Source: a bacterium (lineage in GTDB: Bacteria > JAHJDO01). From it: a stretch of DNA of 37,336 bases. Below the pieces are notes generated by a model. That model was not told the DNA's origin and ran no database searches. It saw nothing but the letters and a program-made list of their open reading frames with translations. The position numbers were made by a program, and so were the translations under genes. This document shows positions 32,771 through 37,336 of this stretch, one piece after another (positions within the stretch are counted from its first letter, which is position 1; every line of letters begins with the position of its first letter). The stretch covers positions 1-37,336 of the forward strand of contig JAHJDO010000120.1 of NCBI GenBank assembly GCA_018812485.1, written 5' to 3'.

Positions 32771-33704
32771 TATTCTCCACTGCTTCAACAAAGATTTCTT
32801 CTAAAGACCTCTTTATTGTCATAACAGATAATATCTGGCTGTTATTTGATCTTAGAATATCTATAACAGTATTAATAAGATGCTCGTCAAGACTAATTTC
32901 AAGCATATCTTTATCAGTTTCGTTTTCTCCTATGGAAATTTCAGGAATTTTGTTTAGCTTATTATGAGTTTCTTTATCAATGTTCATTGCTCTAATTTTA
33001 ACCGCATGTTTCATGATTAAAAGATCATCAAGCTTTCCAATCTTATTTAGTCTTCCTTTATGCAAAATGCCTATTCTGTCGCAAATTAGTTCTGCCTCAG
33101 AGAGCTGGTGGGAACATAGAAAAAGAGTCTTGCCTTGTTCTTTTAATTTCAAAAACACATCTCTCATTTCCCTCTGTCCAATAGGATCCAAACCTGACGT
33201 TGGTTCATCAAGAAGCAGAAGATCCGGGTCATTAATCAGAGTTTGCGCAAGTGCAGCGCGCTGTAACATACCTTTAGAATATGAAGAAAGTCTGATGTGC
33301 GCCTTTTCTGTAAGCCCGACTAAATCCAGTATTTTGGCAATACGTCTCTTTCTTTCTATTGATGCTATTCCAAACAAGCTTCCACAAAAATCAAGCAATT
33401 CCCATGCTGTGAGATAGCTATATAAATACGAAACTTCCGATAAATAACCAATTCTGTTTTTTGTCTCTATATTGCCTAACTGCTTACTCAAAATCCATCC
33501 TTGACCCTCGCTAGGAGATATAAAACCCAGTAATAACTTAAGAGTTGTTGTCTTCCCGGAACCATTTGGCCCAAGCAGCCCAAACGTTTCTCCCTTATTA
33601 ACCTCTATACTCAGATGATCTAAAGCCAAAACCCTTGTCTTTCTCTGGATGCCAAGCACATATTCTTTTGTAAGATTTTCTGTTTTTATTACTATATCTG
33701 TCAT
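32763..33704 (-). CDS. ABC transporter ATP-binding protein (ABC-2 type)
   Basis: A 313-residue ATPase of the drug/lipid-export type. It has Walker [10 protein letters not shown] (45-53), a variant signature LSSYSKGM (139-146), Walker B LLLLDEP (162-168), GLDP and an H-loop His199. The tail (about 215-313) is the C-terminal regulatory region typical of ABC-2 (NatA/CcmA-like) subunits. Substrate is unknown. No permease gene is next to it: comM lies upstream and guaA overlaps downstream, so the membrane partner must be encoded elsewhere. GGGGGAAGGA precedes the ATG. Confidence 0.93.
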   Translation of the reverse strand: MTDIVIKTENLTKEYVLGIQRKTRVLALDHLSIEVNKGETFGLLGPNGSGKTTTLKLLLGFISPSEGQGWILSKQLGNIETKNRIGYLSEVSYLYSYLTAWELLDFCGSLFGIASIERKRRIAKILDLVGLTEKAHIRLSSYSKGMLQRAALAQTLINDPDLLLLDEPTSGLDPIGQREMRDVFLKLKEQGKTLFLCSHQLSEAELICDRIGILHKGRLNKIGKLDDLLIMKHAVKIRAMNIDKETHNKLNKIPEISIGENETDKDMLEISLDEHLINTVIDILRSNNSQILSVMTIKRSLEEIFVEAVENNE

Positions 33705-33716
33705 AATTCCTTCCCC

Positions 33717-35255
33717 CTATCTACCTCCCCAGAAGTTTCTATCCATACTTCTATATTGAATCGCTTCTGAGACATGAACAGCAGTTATATTTTTACTTTG
33801 CTCCAAATCTGCAATTGTACGCGCAATCTTTAGTATTTTATCATAAGCTCTTGCACTTAACCCTAAACTATTCATAGCGGCTTTTATAAGAGACTGAGTC
33901 TGACCGTCAAGCTGACAGTGTTCTTTTATGTCTTTTGCACGCATATGAGCATTACAAAAAATCTTCTTTCCTTTAAATCTTTGCTGCTGAATCCTTCGAA
34001 CATTATTAACTCTCTCTTTTATTACAGCAGAGGTCTCAGACTGTGCCCTGTCGGATATCTCCTGATAATTAAGAGCTGGAACATCCACATGAATATCAAT
34101 TCTATCAAGTAGAGGCCCGCTTATTCTAGAAATGTAGTTCTGTATTTGATACGGAGTGCATCTGCACTCTTTTACAGGATGTGTAAAATATCCACATGGA
34201 CATGGATTCATTGCTGCTACAAGTGTAAATCTGGAAGGATATGTATGAGATGCACTTGCACGGGAAATAGTGACAACTCCATCCTCAAGCGGCTGACGCA
34301 GCACCTCAAGAGTATTGCGTCGGAACTCAGGAAGCTCATCTAAAAACAATACTCCATAATGAGAAAGGCTTACTTCTCCCGGCCTTACCAGCTGTGTGCC
34401 GCCAATTAGAGCTACATCGGAAATTGTATGGTGTGGAGCTCTGAAAGGACGGGTTGCTATAAGCCCCTTTCCCTGAGGAAGAATACCAGCAATAGAGTGA
34501 ACCTTTGTTACTTCTAAACTCTCTTGTAATGTCATATCAGGCATTATAGTTGGTATCCTTCTTGCAAGCATCGTCTTGCCGGCTCCAGGAGGCCCAATCA
34601 TCAGGATATTATGCCCGCCACCTATTGCAATTTCTATTGCTCTCTTTACATGCTGCTGCCCTTTAACATCTGAAAAATCAACATCGTACACAGAGTTCAT
34701 TTTAAAAATTTCTTCAATATCCACTTTAAAAGGCGGAATATTTTCTACCTGATTTATGAAATCCACTGTTTGCTGAAGGTTCTCTAATGGATATGTATCT
34801 ATTTGGTCTACAACGGCCGCTTCCTGAATATTATCTGACGGAACACAAAGAGAATGCCCGCTATTTTCCTTAATAGTTAACGCCATTGGTAAGACTCCTT
34901 TGGCAGGTCTAATATCGCCATCTAGTGAAAGTTCTCCAACAAAACAATGTTTACTTATAGTTTTATCGCTTATATAGCCGGAACATGCAAGTATTCCTAA
35001 AGCAATAGGCAAATCAAACGCCGAACCTTCTTTTTTGAGTTCTGCTGGTGCCAGATTAATTGTTATCCTTTTTTGAGGAAAAACAAATCCTGAATTCTTT
35101 ATCGCAGCTTTAACCCTGTCACGGCTCTCTTTTACTGCATTATCAGGAAGACCGACAATTGTAAGCGACGGAAGACCGTTAGCTACATCAGTTTCTACCT
35201 CTATTAACTTGCCACCAATTCCAACAACCGCACAACTATAAACCTTTGCAAACAT
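33717..35255 (-). CDS. comM: ComM/YifB-type Mg-chelatase-like AAA+ helicase
   Basis: A full-length 512-residue protein. ComM is a branch-migration helicase used in natural transformation, extending heteroduplex with RecA. The N-terminal Lon-like (S16) domain spans about residues 1-165 ([42 protein letters not shown]). The AAA+ core has Walker A GPPGAGKT (221-228) and Walker B VLFLDE (302-307), [10 protein letters not shown], and the cysteine motif [18 protein letters not shown] (about 352-370). The C-terminal Mg_chelatase domain carries [18 protein letters not shown]. It is intact with no missing motif. An S16 serine-lysine protease site is not evident, as usual for ComM. The ABC gene follows 12 bases on. 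Confidence 0.95.
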   Translation of the reverse strand: MFAKVYSCAVVGIGGKLIEVETDVANGLPSLTIVGLPDNAVKESRDRVKAAIKNSGFVFPQKRITINLAPAELKKEGSAFDLPIALGILACSGYISDKTISKHCFVGELSLDGDIRPAKGVLPMALTIKENSGHSLCVPSDNIQEAAVVDQIDTYPLENLQQTVDFINQVENIPPFKVDIEEIFKMNSVYDVDFSDVKGQQHVKRAIEIAIGGGHNILMIGPPGAGKTMLARRIPTIMPDMTLQESLEVTKVHSIAGILPQGKGLIATRPFRAPHHTISDVALIGGTQLVRPGEVSLSHYGVLFLDELPEFRRNTLEVLRQPLEDGVVTISRASASHTYPSRFTLVAAMNPCPCGYFTHPVKECRCTPYQIQNYISRISGPLLDRIDIHVDVPALNYQEISDRAQSETSAVIKERVNNVRRIQQQRFKGKKIFCNAHMRAKDIKEHCQLDGQTQSLIKAAMNSLGLSARAYDKILKIARTIADLEQSKNITAVHVSEAIQYRSMDRNFWGGR

Positions 35256-35311
35256 ATTCCCACCATATAAATTACCGTTATTCTATTATTATGGGGGTTG
35301 ACAATCAAGAG

Positions 35312-36187
35312 CTATTCTTTGCCTATCACAACATAAGGACGAATCTTTTCAAGTTTCTTTGGACTAATTCCCTTCACTTTGACTAAGCCATCTACTGTTT
35401 TATATGGACGTCTTGCTATAATTCTCTCAGCCAAAACTGAACCGATTCCCTTGATAGACATAAGTTCTTCTTTGCTGGCAGTATTTAGGTTGAGTAAGCC
35501 TTGCGTGGATTTGCCTTTTTTTATCTGATCCTGTAATTCCTTTAATTTTTGATCCTCTCTTCGTTGTTCTGCGCGGAACTCTGCAATCCGGTCAGGATCG
35601 CTCTCTGACCAAATGCCGACACGTTTCAACATGGCAGAAGTTTCCAGATCGCGGAGCCTTTCAATCATTTCACTGCGTAGTATGCCATTGGGCGTTTTTC
35701 TTCCCATCCCGTAATTACGAGCAAAGCCATTTTTAACGAGTAGACTCGCCAAATCATCTCCGCCAGCAGTAGTGATGAACCCGTATACACGGCCTTTGGC
35801 TGATCTTCCTAATGCGCTTGCAAAGGCTGTATGAACAGTAAAAGGGACAGCAAGAATATGTTCAACAAAAGTTTTTGCTTTGTCGCCAAAATGAATGGTG
35901 CGTGCAGCCTGCGATAATCCAAAATATCGCGTTTGCTCCCGTACCCTTTGCACATCACTTGTAGAACTGGCAGAAGTTTCAGGACAGTCAACAAAATAAA
36001 GCCTTACATGGAAAGATTTTTCATTAGATTCCACAAAGAAACTATCTCCATCATTTGCCAGATTACTTACCAATTTTGCATTGGAAAACATTTGCAAATC
36101 AGCAGCATATGATCGAAAAATCCCTCCAAATATCAATACCGCTGTCAGTAATAAAGTTCTGATGAGTGATTTGTTAGAAGTTTTCAT
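35312..36187 (-). CDS. Exported staphylococcal-nuclease-like protein with ComEA-type HhH domain
   Basis: A 291-residue protein with a signal peptide (residues 1-28, core LIRTLLLTAVLIFGGIF). The SNase-fold domain (about 36-215) has DGDSF (46-50), VRLYFVDCPE (61-70; Arg62, Asp67 and Glu70 fit SNase Arg35, Asp40 and Glu43) and GRVYGFI carrying the second catalytic arginine, so it looks active. A charged coiled linker (about 210-240) leads to a double helix-hairpin-helix (about 240-288, LNLNTASKEELMSIKGIGS and VKGISPKKLEKIRPYV), the ComEA-type DNA-binding unit. The fusion suggests extracellular or periplasmic DNA capture and cutting. Its ATG overlaps the preceding stop by one base (TAATG). Confidence 0.92.
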   Translation of the reverse strand: MKTSNKSLIRTLLLTAVLIFGGIFRSYAADLQMFSNAKLVSNLANDGDSFFVESNEKSFHVRLYFVDCPETSASSTSDVQRVREQTRYFGLSQAARTIHFGDKAKTFVEHILAVPFTVHTAFASALGRSAKGRVYGFITTAGGDDLASLLVKNGFARNYGMGRKTPNGILRSEMIERLRDLETSAMLKRVGIWSESDPDRIAEFRAEQRREDQKLKELQDQIKKGKSTQGLLNLNTASKEELMSIKGIGSVLAERIIARRPYKTVDGLVKVKGISPKKLEKIRPYVVIGKE

Positions 36188-36489
36188 TATTGCTTAATTT
36201 GACTTTCTCTCAATTTATTTGCAACGAATAAAGAACGTGATTCACTATTAACTGGACGTTTTTCTTTAATACACCAATCAACTAATTCAGTAACATTAAC
36301 ACCAATCTTTTTAATATGCATACCTTTTGAAATAAGATCTTCAATGCTTTTATTCGCAAAAGATTCCCATTCTTCATATGATTTTTCCAACGAATCTACA
36401 TCAACAGAAACATTGCAAAGGCTTTCCCATTGATCTTTTCGAAACCATGCAATACCAAAAACTGATTCATCTTCAATATGATTTTTCAT
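36187..36489 (-). CDS. 100-residue protein of unknown function
   Basis: The start is set at ATG 36489, with AAGGA about eleven bases upstream; a longer frame to 36561 crosses sequence that does not look like coding. The product (MKNHIEDESVFGIAWFRKDQWE...) has a conserved-looking FGIAWFRKDQWESL (11-24), an aromatic-acidic middle (SLEKSYEEWESFANKSIEDL) and a final helix. I do not recognise the family, though the pattern 'AWFRxDQWxxL...YEEW' recurs in small uncharacterised bacterial proteins. It is translationally coupled to the SNase-HhH gene (TAATG), so the two probably work together or are coexpressed. Confidence 0.72.
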   Translation of the reverse strand: MKNHIEDESVFGIAWFRKDQWESLCNVSVDVDSLEKSYEEWESFANKSIEDLISKGMHIKKIGVNVTELVDWCIKEKRPVNSESRSLFVANKLRESQIKQ

Positions 36490-36606
36490 TAGATTTCTAT
36501 TCCTTTTAAATATTTCTTTACCTCTAACGACCAAGTTCACCAGCTGAAAGACGCGACACAAAGCGGCGCGGGTTTTGGTCAGTGTGAAGCAAATTGTTAT
36601 ACATTT

Positions 36607-37080
36607 TCATTCTCTACCTAATGGTTTTGGACGAACTTTTTTATTTTCTGTCCAGCCATTATTAGCGTTTCTAAAATAATCAAATTTCGGAATATAGGGT
36701 TTTATGTCAATGAGTGGCGTATTATCAAGAACGTCTATCCCACTTACTTCCAAAATATTTTTATTTCTTTTTTCTAATTTTACAATAGAAATGCCAATAC
36801 TATTCGGTCTACAAGGATGTCGGGAGGCAAAAACCCCATGAGGAGAATCATCTAAGAACGTTGGTCGAGATAATTTTATTTCTCCGGCTTGGTCAAAAAT
36901 ATAAAACAATATGATATGTGAAAATGTTTCAATTGTTTCTAATCCTTTTTCGTATTCCGGAAATAATTCTATTAGACCTTTTTCTTCAGGTCTTATCTGT
37001 CCTTGAATAGGGCACTCATCTTTTGTTTTATATGGACTATAAATAATCCCAATCTGCTCAATTCTAAATTTATTTTTCAT
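36607..37080 (-). CDS. trmO: tRNA (N6-threonylcarbamoyladenosine37-N6)-methyltransferase
   Basis: A 157-residue single-domain TsaA/TrmO protein that methylates t6A37 of tRNAThr with SAM. The signature PHGVFASRHPCRPNSIGIS (about 81-99) and the later LEVSGIDVLDNTPLIDIKPYIP (about 112-133) are diagnostic. It starts FRIEQIGIIYSPYKTKDECPIQGQ, also family-typical. The C-terminal extension of E. coli TrmO is absent, as in many bacterial and archaeal members. A short dispersed repeat lies just upstream. Neighbours downstream are the 100-residue gene and the nuclease. Confidence 0.93.
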   Translation of the reverse strand: MKNKFRIEQIGIIYSPYKTKDECPIQGQIRPEEKGLIELFPEYEKGLETIETFSHIILFYIFDQAGEIKLSRPTFLDDSPHGVFASRHPCRPNSIGISIVKLEKRNKNILEVSGIDVLDNTPLIDIKPYIPKFDYFRNANNGWTENKKVRPKPLGRE

Positions 37081-37092
37081 GTTTTAGCTTAA

Positions 37093-37140
37093 TTTACTTA
37101 TAGTGCTACAATAGCCCAAATTGCTTAAAACCTCAATAAA
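37093..37140. repeat. Dispersed repeat, copy 2 (upstream of trmO)
   Basis: The core 37117-37140 matches 26185-26208 with one mismatch. It lies just upstream of the trmO start, as the other copy lies upstream of the methyltransferase gene. It might carry a promoter or be a remnant of a mobile sequence. Confidence 0.6.
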
Positions 37141-37234
37141 TTTCTGGATTGCTCGGTCAAGTCTGGCTTTGAAAGTGGACTTTTACATCCCCCTGAATCC
37201 CATACGTGTTAAGTTAAGCTAATAAGTTTTCTCG

Positions 37235-37262
37235 CCGATGTGGTTGACATCGGTGTTTTTTT
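37235..37262 (+). terminator. Hairpin followed by seven T (terminator or operator)
   Basis: A perfect 7-bp stem (37235-37241 and 37247-37253) with a five-base loop is followed by seven T (37256-37262). It has terminator form, but no plus-strand gene ends before it, and TTGACA of the next promoter is inside it, so it may be an operator instead. Confidence 0.5.
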
Positions 37263-37298
37263 GTGCCATTATACCGATAGCCGTAATAATGCTATCGG
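37244..37298 (+). promoter_or_regulatory. Promoter with palindrome for the gene at the right edge
   Basis: TTGACA (37244-37249), 17 bases, CATTAT (37267-37272), with a start expected near 37279. A perfect 8-bp inverted repeat, CCGATAGC (37274-37281) and GCTATCGG (37291-37298), straddles that start. Its arms share CCGAT/ATCGG with the hairpin at 37235-37253. Confidence 0.6.
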
Positions 37299-37316
37299 CA
37301 TAGAAAGGAGACAGTT

Positions 37317-37336
37317 ATGACGAAGGAGAACAGAAG
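37317..37336 (+). CDS. Start of an unidentified gene (cut by window edge)
   Basis: ATG at 37317 preceded by AAAGGAG (37304-37310). Only the first codons (MTKENR) are present, so no function can be given. The strong ribosome site and the promoter with palindromes upstream support a real, regulated gene. Confidence 0.6.

Noticed and set aside
36520-36606. Integron attC-like site between trmO and the 100-aa gene (GTATAACAA at one end, GTTAGAG at the other on the minus strand)
   Set aside because: The inner L-boxes pair poorly, the spacing to the right-hand box is wrong, and no integrase or repeated copies are seen.
1-37336. CRISPR arrays, tRNA and rRNA genes
   Set aside because: No regularly spaced repeats, cloverleaf or rRNA signatures were found on reading the intergenic regions.

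Overview
The window reads as a chromosomal stretch of an uncultured, moderately AT-rich bacterium with an ordinary housekeeping core (murA, guaA, pabB, map, ppdK, comM, mtnP, trmO) cut by several accessory insertions. Peptidoglycan synthesis, Shine-Dalgarno sites and sigma70-like promoters make it bacterial. The DUF4416/U32/PHP cluster, a DUF4175-type giant membrane protein, a DRTGG/BioD-like protein and AT-rich repeats with a 'TTTCG...TTCGAATT' flavour are the sort of content I associate with candidate phyla near Omnitrophota/PVC or similar lineages. That placement is an inference and no rRNA gene is present to test it.

Layout. 1-4496 (minus): murA, ppdK, and a secreted carboxypeptidase-regulatory-domain protein that runs off the left edge. 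4552-6725: an accessory segment with a vapBC toxin-antitoxin pair between two perfect 42-bp direct repeats, followed by a visibly more GC-rich secreted beta-propeller gene. 6726-8150 (minus): pabB. 8229-8525 (plus): a protein matching archaeal chromosomal protein MC1, with its own promoter and terminator. 8588-12867 (minus): mtnP, DRTGG protein, isopropylmalate/citramalate synthase-like enzyme and map as a tight operon. 12937-13674 (minus): a zeta-toxin-like kinase with a 57-residue partner. 13853-18568 (minus): nitroreductase, M20 amidohydrolase, two GT4 glycosyltransferases and DUF3108. 18647-21853 (plus): the DUF4175-like protein. 22025-27282: FKBP isomerase, a controller-regulated type II restriction-modification system and a nucleotidyltransferase pair with tandem operators; this block lies between inverted copies of a roughly 130-bp repeat. 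27645-30266 (plus): DUF4416, U32 and PHP operon. 30277-35255 (minus): zinc-ribbon protein, membrane protein, guaA, ABC ATPase, comM. 35312-37080 (minus): secreted SNase-HhH nuclease, a 100-residue protein, trmO. 37317 to the end (plus): the start of a gene with palindromic sites at its promoter.

How they work together. The metabolic genes cover PEP/pyruvate interconversion, folate (pABA) and purine synthesis, methylthioadenosine salvage and probably branched-chain 2-oxoacid synthesis. The most distinctive content is a set of small self-regulated modules (vapBC, zeta-like kinase plus 57 aa, C protein-REase-MTase, 106 aa plus nucleotidyltransferase), each with visible operator-like or translational-coupling architecture. 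The strongest candidates for further attention are the MC1 homologue in a bacterial setting, the restriction-modification switch with an apparently leaderless controller gene, and the nucleotidyltransferase module with two tandem palindromes.
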